From Microbispora corallina (GTDB lineage: Bacteria > Actinomycetota > Actinomycetes > Streptosporangiales > Streptosporangiaceae): a stretch of 64,000 bases of DNA. Positions 44,886-53,251 of this stretch are shown in pieces. A program made the translations under genes and the position numbers. Location of the stretch: positions 62,001-126,000 of the forward strand of contig NZ_BOOC01000022.1 of the NCBI RefSeq assembly GCF_016863035.1, in the 5' to 3' direction. Below the pieces are notes generated by a model, which saw only the letters and a program-made list of their open reading frames with translations, was not told the origin of the DNA and did no database searches. How positions within the stretch are numbered: the stretch's first letter is position 1; each line of letters opens with the position of its first letter.

Positions 44886-46670
44886 TCAGGGGCCGGTGAC
44901 GTCGAGACAGTCGAGGTTGGGGCAGCCTTCGGCGGTGGTCGCGGTGGCCCGGACCGTGTTGGTCCCGGCCCGCAACTGGGCCGTGACGGTCGCGGACGCC
45001 CAGGCGTCCCAGCTCCCGGTGCCGGGGAAGGCCTTGCCGGCCGCGACGACCGTCCCGTTGACCGCGATGTCCATCGGCCGGCCGGAGGTGGCGCCGTTGG
45101 CGTACCGCAGCAGCAGCGTGGCCGTGCCGGCCGAGGCGGCGCTCACCGTCCACTCGACGTGGCTGCCCGCCACGTTGACCGTGTCGACGAAGCCGGTGCC
45201 CGAGTAGCCGGCGTGGTTGGCGGCCACCGCGCCCTGCGATATCGCCGCGTCCTCGGCCTCGTAGCGGACCGCCTTCGGCCCTCCGCCGTAGAGCGTGCCG
45301 TTGATCCGGACGTTGCTCAGGACCACCCCGTCGGCGTTGGAGATCTGCGGCGCGGGGGTGTCGATGGAGGTGAAGGTGCTGTTGCTGATCGTGACGTTCG
45401 CGATGTGGCTCACCGAGGAGCCGGACAGCTTGATCGCGAACGGCGAGTCGTCGACGGCCAGCCCGTCGACCGTGATGTTCCGTACGACCGGGTCGGCGAC
45501 GGGACCGTAGCCGGGGCCGGTGAGGCTGTAGTTCATGTCGACGAAGAGGCCGCCGCGGTCGCAGGGGCCGCCGGTGAGGTTCCGGACGTGGATCCCGTCG
45601 ACCACGCCCCCGCGCCGGTTGTTGGTCTTGATGTAGACCGCGTAGAAGGAGCGGTAGCTCGAACCGGAGAGGATCCGGTTGTCCTGAGCGAAGACGTTGC
45701 GGACGCCTCCCGACATCTCGCTGCCGACCGTGATCGCGCCCCACCGCCCGTAGTAGGCGTTGTTCCGGATCACGATGTTCTCGCTCGGCACGCCGACGCG
45801 GCGTCCGTCGACGTCGCGGCCCGACTTGACGACCGTCCCGTCGTCGCCGGTGTCGAACGAGCAGCCCTCGATGAGGACGTCCGCACAGCTCTCGGGGTCG
45901 CACCCGTCGACCATCGCGCCACGGCTGTAGACGGTGACGTTCCGCACGGTCACGTTCCGCGACAGCACCGGATGGATCGTCCACATCGCCGGGTTCCTGA
46001 GGTGGACGTCCTCGATGAGGATGTTCGAACAGTTGTAGAGCTGGATCATGTTCGGCTTGAGGTAGTGCCCGTCGCCGAACCGCCGTTGGTCGACGGGGAC
46101 GCCGTCCACCGCCATCTGCTGCAGCCGGTCCCAGTCGGGCCCCCGCTTGTCGTCGAAGCCGAACCACGGTCCCGCCGCGGCGTTGCCGTCGATCGTCCCC
46201 GGCCCGGTGATCGCGACGTTCGTCCGCCCGTACGCGTAGATGAAGGGCGAGTAGTTGTAGCACTCGATGCCCTGCCAGCGGGTGAACACCGTGGGCAGGT
46301 AGGAGCCGGCGTCGCTGCGGAAGCGGACGGTGGCGCCCGCGTCCACGTGCAGGTTCACGTCGGACAGCAGGTGGATCTTGCCGGTGCGGTACGTCCCGGA
46401 GGGCACCAGGACGGTGCCGCCGCCGGCCGCGTTGCAGGCCGCGATCGCCTTGGCGAAAGCGGGCGTGCAGTCGGTCGTGTTGTCGCCCACCGCGCCGTAC
46501 GCGGTGATGTCGAACGTCCTGTCCGGGAAGGCGGGCGGGACGATCCGGGCCAGGATGGCCGGGACCTGGTCCCAGGGCGACGCGGCGTACGCCGGCCGGG
46601 TGAGCGGCCCGGCGAGCAGCACGCCGCCGGCCGCGACGCCCGCGCTCTTGAGGAAGTGTCGCCTGTGCAC
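44886..46670 (-). CDS. Tat-exported GH28 polygalacturonase-like enzyme with CBM35 (paralogue)
   Basis: This 594-aa paralogue of the downstream gene has the same plan: Tat signal HRRHFLKSAG, a GH28 beta-helix with DGCDPESC and TGDDGTVVKSGRD, GAITVGSEMSGG and VYIKTNN, and a C-terminal CBM35 (VRYEAEDAAISQGA to CPNLDCLDV). The differences in the acid and +1 loops suggest the two enzymes prefer different chain positions or side chains. The GTG at 46670 follows GGAGG at 6 nt. It lies 68 bp after the dehydrogenase gene in one probable operon. Confidence 0.9.
   Translation of the reverse strand: MHRRHFLKSAGVAAGGVLLAGPLTRPAYAASPWDQVPAILARIVPPAFPDRTFDITAYGAVGDNTTDCTPAFAKAIAACNAAGGGTVLVPSGTYRTGKIHLLSDVNLHVDAGATVRFRSDAGSYLPTVFTRWQGIECYNYSPFIYAYGRTNVAITGPGTIDGNAAAGPWFGFDDKRGPDWDRLQQMAVDGVPVDQRRFGDGHYLKPNMIQLYNCSNILIEDVHLRNPAMWTIHPVLSRNVTVRNVTVYSRGAMVDGCDPESCADVLIEGCSFDTGDDGTVVKSGRDVDGRRVGVPSENIVIRNNAYYGRWGAITVGSEMSGGVRNVFAQDNRILSGSSYRSFYAVYIKTNNRRGGVVDGIHVRNLTGGPCDRGGLFVDMNYSLTGPGYGPVADPVVRNITVDGLAVDDSPFAIKLSGSSVSHIANVTISNSTFTSIDTPAPQISNADGVVLSNVRINGTLYGGGPKAVRYEAEDAAISQGAVAANHAGYSGTGFVDTVNVAGSHVEWTVSAASAGTATLLLRYANGATSGRPMDIAVNGTVVAAGKAFPGTGSWDAWASATVTAQLRAGTNTVRATATTAEGCPNLDCLDVTGP
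46357..46574. repeat. 218-bp identical tract, copy 2
   Basis: This is the partner of the tract at 44413-44630, with no mismatch found on reading both copies through. Their start points are 1944 bp apart. Confidence 0.95.
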
Positions 46671-46738
46671 GTGGGTCCTCCGGGGGGTGGAAGGGCGAGT
46701 GGCCGCGCCCCGGTCCCTGAGGCGCGGCCACCGCCGTC

Positions 46739-48802
46739 TCAGGTGATCGTGACGCGGAAGATCCGGTCCGATCCGGGCGCGGCATCGCCGTTGTTGTCGC
46801 AGTTGGTGGTGCTGAGCCACAGCTGGTCGGCGCCGGGCACCGTGACGACCGTCCGCAGGCGCCCGTAGGCGCCGACGTAGTACGCGGTCGCGGCGCCCAC
46901 GCTTTCGCCGCTCCCGATGGGGATCCGCCACAGCCGCTCGCCGCGCAGCGCCGCCATGTAGACCACGTTCCTGACGATCGCGATCGCGCTGGGCGAGGCC
47001 GTGTTGACGGGCCAGGTCGCCTTGGGGTTGGTCATCCCGGACACGCCGCAGGCGCCCTCACAGGTCGGCCAGCCGTAGTCGAGCCCCGGCTTGATCAGGT
47101 TGAGCTCGTCGTACGTGTTGTTGCCGAACTCCGCCTCCCAGAGCCGGCCTTGGGAGTCCCAGGCGAGGCCCTGCGGGTTGCGGTGGCCGTAGCTGTAGAC
47201 GAGCGTGCCGAACGGGTTGCCCGGGGCGGGCTTGCCCGCGGTGGTCATCCGCAGGACCTTGCCGTTCAGCGAGTCGCGGTCCTGGGCGAGGTCGCTCTGC
47301 TGGCCGTCGCCCGTCGTGGCGTACAGGTAGCCGTCGGGGCCGAACGCCAGGCGGCCGCCGTTGTGGTACAGGCTCTTCCTGATGCCCTGGACCAGGACGG
47401 TGTAGCCCGACAGGGACGTCCCGTCGAAGGTCATCCGGACGATCCGGTTGCCCTCCGAGGCGGAGTGCATGAAGTAGACGTGGTGGTTGGTGCTCCAGTT
47501 CGGGTCGACGGCCACCCCCATCAGGCCGCCCTCGCCGGCGTCGGTGCCCGTGGTGACGACGTTCGGCACGGTCCCGACCAGGGTCCTGGCGCCCGAGAGC
47601 GTCACCTTGTAGACGCGGAACTGGCCGGACACGACCTTGTCGTCCCGTTCGGTGACCAGGGCCGTCTTTCCGTCGGGCAGCCACGCCATCCCCCAGGGGA
47701 TCGTCCAGCCCGAGGAGATCTGGGTGATCGCCGAGGGGACGCCGCCGTCGGACGACCCGCAGGACGGCGTGGTGAAGGTCACCGTGTTGCTCGCGGCGGA
47801 CTCGTTGCCGGCCGCGTCCCTTGCCACCACGTGCAGGGAGTAGGGGCTCCCGCAGGCCAGGCCGGTGACGGTGGCCGACGTGCCGGGCGGGGCGCCCGCG
47901 ACGGTCGCGTAGTCCGTCGTGCCGCTGCGGACGCGGTACTCCGTGACCCCGACGTCGTCCGCCGAGGCGGTCCACTTCAGCGTCACGCTGCCCGCGGTCA
48001 GCCCGGAGTAGGCCAGGTTGGACGGCGCGGTCGGCGCCTTGGTGTCGCCGCTCCGCAGGGTGGTGCAGATCGCCTGCGCGCTGGGCGGCGAGACGTTGCC
48101 CGCCGCGTCCCTGGCGAACACCGACAGGCGGTACTCGGTGTTCGGGGTGAGGCCGCTGATCCGCGCCGAGGTGACGTTCCCCGCCTCGGCGATCTTGTTG
48201 CCGTCGTTGTAGATGTCGTAGGCCGCGACGCCGGCGTCGTCGGTGGACGCGCCCCAGTTCAGCGTGAGCGAGGTCGAGCCGACGGAGGAGCACGACGGCC
48301 GGCCGGGCGTGCTCGGCGGCACCGTGTCCGCCGGGTCGCCGACGACGAGCGAGTCGAGGTTCGGGCCGCCGTTCGCCGAGGTGGCGGTGGCCCGGACCGT
48401 GTTCGGCCCTGACTTCAGGCTCGCGTTGACGCTGAGGGTCTGCCAGGCGTCCCAGCCGCCCGTGCCGGGGAAGACGAGGTTCGTCACGACCGTGCCGTTC
48501 ACGACGACGTCCACGGGCCGGGCCACCGTCGTGCCGTTCGCGTAACGGAAGGTCAGGCCGTACGTCCCCGCGCCGTTAGCGCTCACGGCGAACTGGACGT
48601 AGGAGCCGGTGGTGTTGACGTAGTCGACGAAGCCGCTGCCGGTGTACCCGGAGTGGTTGTGGGCGGCCGTGCCCTGGGAGATGGTCGCGTCCTCGGCCTG
48701 GTACGTCGTCGCGGCGGCGGCCGGGCCGGCCACCCCGAGAAGCCCTCCCAGCAGCGCGGCCGCGACGACCACGGCGCGTGCTGCGGGCCTTCCAGATCTC
48801 AT
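46739..48802 (-). CDS. secreted CBM35-FnIII-FnIII-PQQ-type sugar dehydrogenase
   Basis: This 687-aa extracellular oxidoreductase has a signal peptide (ARAVVVAAALLGGLLGVAGPAAA) and an N-terminal CBM35 (TYQAEDATISQGTAAHNHSG). Two fibronectin III domains follow (PPSTPGRPSCSSVGS and APTAPSNLAYSGLTA). A C-terminal beta-propeller of the glucose/sorbosone dehydrogenase family carries IPWGMAWLPDG, YHNGGRLAFGPDGYLYATTGDG (the His is the expected catalytic base) and SYGHRNPQGLAWD. Related propellers use PQQ, including the CBM-bearing AA12 pyranose dehydrogenase of a fungus. The ATG at 48802 follows AGGAGG. It heads the leftward half of the pectin-like locus. Confidence 0.9.
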   Translation of the reverse strand: MRSGRPAARAVVVAAALLGGLLGVAGPAAAATTYQAEDATISQGTAAHNHSGYTGSGFVDYVNTTGSYVQFAVSANGAGTYGLTFRYANGTTVARPVDVVVNGTVVTNLVFPGTGGWDAWQTLSVNASLKSGPNTVRATATSANGGPNLDSLVVGDPADTVPPSTPGRPSCSSVGSTSLTLNWGASTDDAGVAAYDIYNDGNKIAEAGNVTSARISGLTPNTEYRLSVFARDAAGNVSPPSAQAICTTLRSGDTKAPTAPSNLAYSGLTAGSVTLKWTASADDVGVTEYRVRSGTTDYATVAGAPPGTSATVTGLACGSPYSLHVVARDAAGNESAASNTVTFTTPSCGSSDGGVPSAITQISSGWTIPWGMAWLPDGKTALVTERDDKVVSGQFRVYKVTLSGARTLVGTVPNVVTTGTDAGEGGLMGVAVDPNWSTNHHVYFMHSASEGNRIVRMTFDGTSLSGYTVLVQGIRKSLYHNGGRLAFGPDGYLYATTGDGQQSDLAQDRDSLNGKVLRMTTAGKPAPGNPFGTLVYSYGHRNPQGLAWDSQGRLWEAEFGNNTYDELNLIKPGLDYGWPTCEGACGVSGMTNPKATWPVNTASPSAIAIVRNVVYMAALRGERLWRIPIGSGESVGAATAYYVGAYGRLRTVVTVPGADQLWLSTTNCDNNGDAAPGSDRIFRVTIT

Positions 48803-48995
48803 GGGATTCCTCCTGAGCGGTCTGCCGATGCAGACGGCGATGAGGCGAAAGGTTGGACCTCTGGCACCGTGATCCCACACATCACGACTGTTTGTCAACG
48901 CTGCGCGACACGTCCAGGACCGCCGGCTCTCGACTTCGCGGCTCCACGAGGCGGCCGCCGCCGAGAGTGGTCGCGGCGCGTTCATCGAGGCAGTT

Positions 48996-49011
48996 GATAT
49001 CTCAATATATC
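48996..49011. promoter_or_regulatory. AT-rich inverted repeat in the divergent promoter
   Basis: GATAT and ATATC flank CTCAAT in a strongly AT-rich island. The island stands out from the surrounding GC-rich DNA and suits a GntR-, LacI- or TetR-type operator or a promoter core. Confidence 0.45.
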
Positions 49012-49181
49012 GATTATGGGACCCTTATCGCTGGTCGAGGTGTCCCCTTGCGCAGATTGTTGCTCCGTTCTGTGGACCGGCCTCACCTTCGTCGTGTATG
49101 TGTAGTGCGGACAGGACGCTGCGGACGGTTGGACCTCTTCCCGCGGCGGCCCCCCTCCCCCCGAGGCGGACGACCGGGCGG

Positions 49182-49200
49182 CATGACGGCCACTGTCATG
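49182..49200 (+). promoter_or_regulatory. CATGAC/GTCATG inverted repeat upstream of the GH105 gene
   Basis: CATGAC and GTCATG are perfect arms around a 7-bp spacer, 69 bp before the GH105 start. It is a candidate operator for the rightward genes. Confidence 0.4.
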
Positions 49201-49268
49201 TCGCCTGGACCCTGCACCACAGATACATCGGACGATTCCCCCCGTCGCCGAGCTAAGGAGACCGTCAG

Positions 49269-50852
49269 GTGTTCCTTCAGATCCGAGGTCCGAGAGCGCT
49301 CACGGCCGCGCTCGCGCTCATCGCGCCACTCGTGGCGGGCCTCCTGCCCGCCTCCGCCGCCGCCGGCAGCGCCGTCTACGAGGCGGAGAACGCCACGATC
49401 TCGCAGGGCGCCGTGGCGAGCGACCATCCCGGGTACACCGGCACCGGCTTCGTGGACTACACCAACGTCGCCGGCGGGTACATCCAGTGGACCGTCGCCG
49501 CGACCAGCGCCGGACGCCGGACCCTCACCCTGCGGTACGCCAACGGCACCGGGTCGGACCGCCCGCTGACCGTCAGCGTCAACGGGACCGCCGTGGCCAC
49601 CTCGCTGTCCTTCCCCGGCACGGGCGGCTGGGACGCCTGGGCCACCCGGCAGGTCACCGCCGACCTCGCCGCCGGGACGAACGTCGTCAGGGCGACGGCC
49701 ACGGGCTCCAGCGGGGGCCCCAACGTCGACTCGCTGACGGTCGCCGACGGCGCGCCCGCCACCGACTGGTCCACGGCAGTGGTCGAGTCGACGATGGCCC
49801 GCTACACCCCGTCGACGATCGGCGGCTGGAGCTACCCGGTCGGGCTCTACCTCTACGGCCAGTACCTCGTCTACCAGCGCACCCACGACCCCCGCTACCT
49901 GCAGTACATCAAGGACTGGGCCGGGCGCTTCGTGGACGCCGACGGGAACATCGGCCAGAGCTTCGGCAGCCTTGACAGCATGCAGGCCGGCAACATCCTG
50001 CTCGTCCTGTACAAGGAGACCGGCCAGAGCCGGTGGCGGGTGGCCGCCCAGAAGATCCGCACCCGGCTGAACAGCTACCCCCGCACCTCCGACCGCGGCT
50101 GGTGGCACGCCGACAACGACTCCCGCCAGGGCCAGCTCTGGGGCGACGGCGTCTTCATGGTCGACCCGTTCGTGATCCGGTACGGCCATCTGCTGGGCGA
50201 CGCCGCGTGGGGCGACGACAACGCGGCCGAGCAACTGGCCGTCTACGCCAGGCACCTCCAGCGGACCACCGGCCCGCAGGCCGGGCTCCTCTGGCACGCG
50301 TACGACGAGCCCGGAGGGCTGACCGCGAGCTGGGTCCACCCGGAGCTGGGCAACACCAACGGCATCACGTGGTGCCGCGCCGAGGGCTGGTACGGCATGG
50401 CGATCACGGACATCCTCGAACTGCTGCCCGCCGACCACCCCCGGCGCGCCGCGCTGATCGACATCACCCGCAAGCTCGTCGCCGCGTTCGCCGCGTACCA
50501 GGACCCGGCCACGGGCCGCTGGTGGCAGGTCGTCGACAGGCAGGGGGCGTCCGGGAACTGGCTGGAGACCTCCTGCTCGGCCATGTACACCACGACGATC
50601 TCCCGGGCGGTCGAGCGCGGGTACGTCGACCCGGGCTACCAGGTCTACGCCGACCGGGGGTACCGGGGCGTGCTGGCCGAGGTGTCGCTCGGATCGGACG
50701 GCCGCACGAACATCAGGGACATCTGCGTCGGCACCAACGCCAGCGACTCCCTCGACTTCTACTACGGCCGCCAGCGGGCGACCAACGACAACCACGGCCT
50801 GGGCGCCTTCCTCATCATGAACGAGCAGATGATCAAGACCGGCCGGGCCTGA
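49269..50852 (+). CDS. secreted CBM35-GH105 unsaturated rhamnogalacturonyl hydrolase
   Basis: This 527-aa enzyme probably removes the unsaturated uronate left at chain ends by lyases. It has a signal peptide (ALTAALALIAPLVAGLLPASAAA) and an N-terminal CBM35 (AVYEAENATISQGAVASDHPG). An (alpha/alpha)6-barrel of family 88/105 follows, with NSYPRTSDRGWWHADNDS, the typical QLWGDGVFMVDPFV and a late GASGNWLETSCSAMY. The GTG at 49269 follows AAGGAG at 8 nt. It is the first rightward gene of the locus and is followed 63 bp later by a lyase gene. Confidence 0.92.
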   Translation: MFLQIRGPRALTAALALIAPLVAGLLPASAAAGSAVYEAENATISQGAVASDHPGYTGTGFVDYTNVAGGYIQWTVAATSAGRRTLTLRYANGTGSDRPLTVSVNGTAVATSLSFPGTGGWDAWATRQVTADLAAGTNVVRATATGSSGGPNVDSLTVADGAPATDWSTAVVESTMARYTPSTIGGWSYPVGLYLYGQYLVYQRTHDPRYLQYIKDWAGRFVDADGNIGQSFGSLDSMQAGNILLVLYKETGQSRWRVAAQKIRTRLNSYPRTSDRGWWHADNDSRQGQLWGDGVFMVDPFVIRYGHLLGDAAWGDDNAAEQLAVYARHLQRTTGPQAGLLWHAYDEPGGLTASWVHPELGNTNGITWCRAEGWYGMAITDILELLPADHPRRAALIDITRKLVAAFAAYQDPATGRWWQVVDRQGASGNWLETSCSAMYTTTISRAVERGYVDPGYQVYADRGYRGVLAEVSLGSDGRTNIRDICVGTNASDSLDFYYGRQRATNDNHGLGAFLIMNEQMIKTGRA

Positions 50853-50915
50853 CCGGCGGCCCGTGCGCTCCACGCATGACTTCACCCACCCGACCCCCTC
50901 CACGAGGTGACCCCC

Positions 50916-51710
50916 ATGACCCGGACCCGCGCCCTCCCGCCCGCGCTCTGCGGACTCGCCCTGCTCGGCGCCCTGTCCCCCGCCCTGTCCCCCGCCTCCC
51001 CGGCCCACGCCGCCTCCTGGCAGCTCAGGTGGTCGCCGTCCGCCGCCAAGGACGGGCTCGCCGCGTTCGAGGGCGTCGAGGACGACCGGGCCGGCTCCCA
51101 CCCCGGCGTGACGCACATCTACGTCCAGGGCGACGCCTACCGGTTCGACATGCACATGCGGGACCGCGACAGCTCAACCGACCGGCAGCGCCAGGAGGTC
51201 AAGGGCATGCGCAGCCCTGCGGGCGGGCCGTACCTCGTCTGGAAGAAGGGCCAGACCTGGCGGCTGACCTACGCCATGTACATCCCGGGTTCGCTGAAGG
51301 CCACGACGACCTTCACGCACATCATGCAGATGAAGATGCCCGGGAACGACAGCTCGCCGATCCTCACCACGTCCCTGCGCCGGTACGGCAGCACCCCGAA
51401 GATCGAGCTCAAGGTGGAGAACTCGGGGAACGCCCTGGTCGGGGCCGCCGACCTCGCCCCGCTGCAGAACAAGTGGATCAACGTCGAGTTCGAGATGAGG
51501 ATCGACGACGCCCCGAACGGGACGGTCCACTGGGTGATCCGCGACGGCTCCACGACGGTCCTGGACGCCACCAAGACCAAGCTCGACACCTGGCTGAGCG
51601 ACCGGGTCCGCCCGAAGTGGGGGATCTACCGGTCGCTGGGCGACAAGTCGGGCTCGCTCCAGGACTGTTACCTGCTGCTGCGCGACCTCAAGGCGTACCA
51701 GCTCGCCTGA
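50916..51710 (+). CDS. secreted polysaccharide lyase (heparin-lyase-I-like jelly roll)
   Basis: This 264-aa protein has a signal peptide (ALCGLALLGALSPALSPASPAHA) and a beta-jelly-roll fold like the Polysacc_lyase family. Clues are DRQRQEVKGMRS, GQTWRLTYAMYIPGSLK, THIMQMKMPG and a closing RPKWGIYRSLGDKSG. It should cleave an acidic polysaccharide by beta-elimination. The neighbouring GH105 gene would then act on its unsaturated products, so a pectin or related uronan is the natural guess. The exact PL family is uncertain. It lacks the CBM35 found on its neighbours. The ATG at 50916 is preferred over a GTG three codons earlier. Confidence 0.82.
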   Translation: MTRTRALPPALCGLALLGALSPALSPASPAHAASWQLRWSPSAAKDGLAAFEGVEDDRAGSHPGVTHIYVQGDAYRFDMHMRDRDSSTDRQRQEVKGMRSPAGGPYLVWKKGQTWRLTYAMYIPGSLKATTTFTHIMQMKMPGNDSSPILTTSLRRYGSTPKIELKVENSGNALVGAADLAPLQNKWINVEFEMRIDDAPNGTVHWVIRDGSTTVLDATKTKLDTWLSDRVRPKWGIYRSLGDKSGSLQDCYLLLRDLKAYQLA

Positions 51711-52116
51711 CGGGCGGCCGGCGGGCCGGCTGGGGGCTGGTTCGGGGCGTCTGCGCGGAGCGGGCCGGAGCGGGCTTGGCGGCCTGGCTCCTGGCCCGCG
51801 TCTCAGCCTGGCCCTGGGGCGACGGCCGGCGGGCCTGCGAGGAGCCGGGCGGGGACCCGGCAGGGGTGACGGGGGACGGCTCGGGCGGGGACGCCGGTAA
51901 GCCCGTCGCCGGCCAGGGCCGGGCGGGGGCGGGTGACGGGGCCCGGGCGGGAGCGGTCGCCCGCGGGACGTGCTCCCGCCCGTACGTCTCCCGTCCGGTG
52001 GCGGCGGCCATGACCCCCAGCGCGACCAGCGTCACGACCGAGATGACCACCAGCGCCAGCAGGACGAGTGCCGTAACGGCCGCCAGGGAGACGGCCGCTC
52101 CCAGCAGCTCCACCAT
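51688..52116 (-). CDS. small single-span membrane protein with Pro/Ala-rich tail
   Basis: This 142-aa protein has one long hydrophobic helix near its start (LLGAAVSLAAVTALVLLALVVISVV) and a Pro/Ala/Ser/Arg-rich, probably disordered tail. The ATG at 52116 follows GGAGGG, which supports it being real. The function is unknown. Its 3' end overlaps the convergent lyase gene by 23 bp. Confidence 0.55.
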   Translation of the reverse strand: MVELLGAAVSLAAVTALVLLALVVISVVTLVALGVMAAATGRETYGREHVPRATAPARAPSPAPARPWPATGLPASPPEPSPVTPAGSPPGSSQARRPSPQGQAETRARSQAAKPAPARSAQTPRTSPQPARRPPVRRAGTP

Positions 52117-52240
52117 CGCGTGCCCTCCACAGATCGACCCCGACATCCGGTGTTCCCGCACGGGAGAGCGCCGCGACGCGGCGGGCGAGCGGGAACGTCC
52201 GGGCAGCGTGTGCCTTGCCCGTATCCGTCCTTGTCATGCC

Positions 52241-53200
52241 TTACCGATCCGCCACCGCTGAGCGACTCAGGGGGAGCACGTCGAGGCGGCGGAGGATCAT
52301 CCCCTCGCGGAGCGCCCAGGGGCAGATCTCCAGCTGCGGCAGCTCGAACAGGTCCATGGCGGCGTCGGCCACCACGGCCCCGGCGAGCAGCTGCTCCGCC
52401 CGGCCCGCCGACACGCCGGGCAGCTCGCTCCTGCGGGCCACCGGCATGCGGGCGAGCCGGTTCGTCCAACCGGTCAGGTCGTCGTGGGCCAGCGTCCGCT
52501 TGACGTACGGCCCCTCGCTGGAGGGGGCCGCGCCCGCGATCCGCGCGAGCTGGCGGAACGTCTTGGACGTCGCCACGACGTGGTCGGGCCTGCCGTACTT
52601 GGTGACGACGCCGACGGTCCGCGCGATCTGGGTGCGGGCGTGCCTGCGCAGCGCGCGGACCTCGTCCGGGTCCGGCGGGTCGCCGGTGAACCAGTCGCGG
52701 GTCAGCCGGCCCGCCCCGAGAGGCAGCGAGGCCGTCACGTCGGGCTCCTCGTCGATCCCCGACGCGATCTCCAGTGAGCCGCCGCCGATGTCCACGACCA
52801 GCAGGCGGCCGTACGACCAGCCGAACCAGCGGCGGACGGCGAGGAACGTGAGCCGCGCCTCGTCGTCGCCGGACAGGACCTGGATGTCCACCCGGGTGTC
52901 GGCCTTGATCTGGGCGAGGACCTCCTCGCCGTTCACCGCGTCGCGCACGGCGGAGGTGGCGAACGCCACGAGGTCCTCGACGCCCTTGTCCTCCGCGATG
53001 ACCATGGCCTCCTGGACGAACCTCGCCAGGCGGGCGGCGCCCTCGCCGGAGAGGCGGTCGCCGTCCACGATGTGCTCGGCCAGCCGCATCTCCTCCTTGT
53101 GGGAGAAGGCGGGCAGAGGGCGGGCGCCCTGGTGCGCGTCCATCACCAGCAGGTGCACCGTGTTGGAACCGACGTCCAGGACTCCGAGTCGCATGGCCAT
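52241..53200 (-). CDS. Ppx/GppA-family exopolyphosphatase or pppGpp phosphatase
   Basis: This 319-aa ASKHA-fold phosphatase has [13 protein letters not shown] at the N-terminus, [27 protein letters not shown], and phosphate-2 [12 protein letters not shown]. It cleaves terminal phosphate from polyphosphate or (p)ppGpp, affecting stress signalling. It lacks the C-terminal HD domain of larger Ppx proteins, as is usual in short actinobacterial members. Start choice is ATG 53200 or 53194. Confidence 0.9.
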   Translation of the reverse strand: MAMRLGVLDVGSNTVHLLVMDAHQGARPLPAFSHKEEMRLAEHIVDGDRLSGEGAARLARFVQEAMVIAEDKGVEDLVAFATSAVRDAVNGEEVLAQIKADTRVDIQVLSGDDEARLTFLAVRRWFGWSYGRLLVVDIGGGSLEIASGIDEEPDVTASLPLGAGRLTRDWFTGDPPDPDEVRALRRHARTQIARTVGVVTKYGRPDHVVATSKTFRQLARIAGAAPSSEGPYVKRTLAHDDLTGWTNRLARMPVARRSELPGVSAGRAEQLLAGAVVADAAMDLFELPQLEICPWALREGMILRRLDVLPLSRSAVADR

Positions 53201-53251
53201 GACGCTACAGCCTGCGACCGGGCAGCCGCTCCCGGGCACCGGCTTCCGCGA

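Larger units (their letters stand above)
48803..49268. other. divergent control region of the pectin-like locus
   Basis: This 466-bp gap drives both halves of the locus. It holds an AT-rich inverted repeat at 48996-49011, a CATGAC/GTCATG repeat at 49182-49200 and two copies of a 12-mer at 48851 and 49127. I see no gene inside it. Confidence 0.6.

Noticed and set aside
43278-46868. A 1196-codon + strand frame, with internal repeats, opposite the two GH28 genes
   Set aside because: It is antisense to two genes with Tat signals, GH28 motifs and CBM35. Its internal repeat simply mirrors the 218-bp identical tract.
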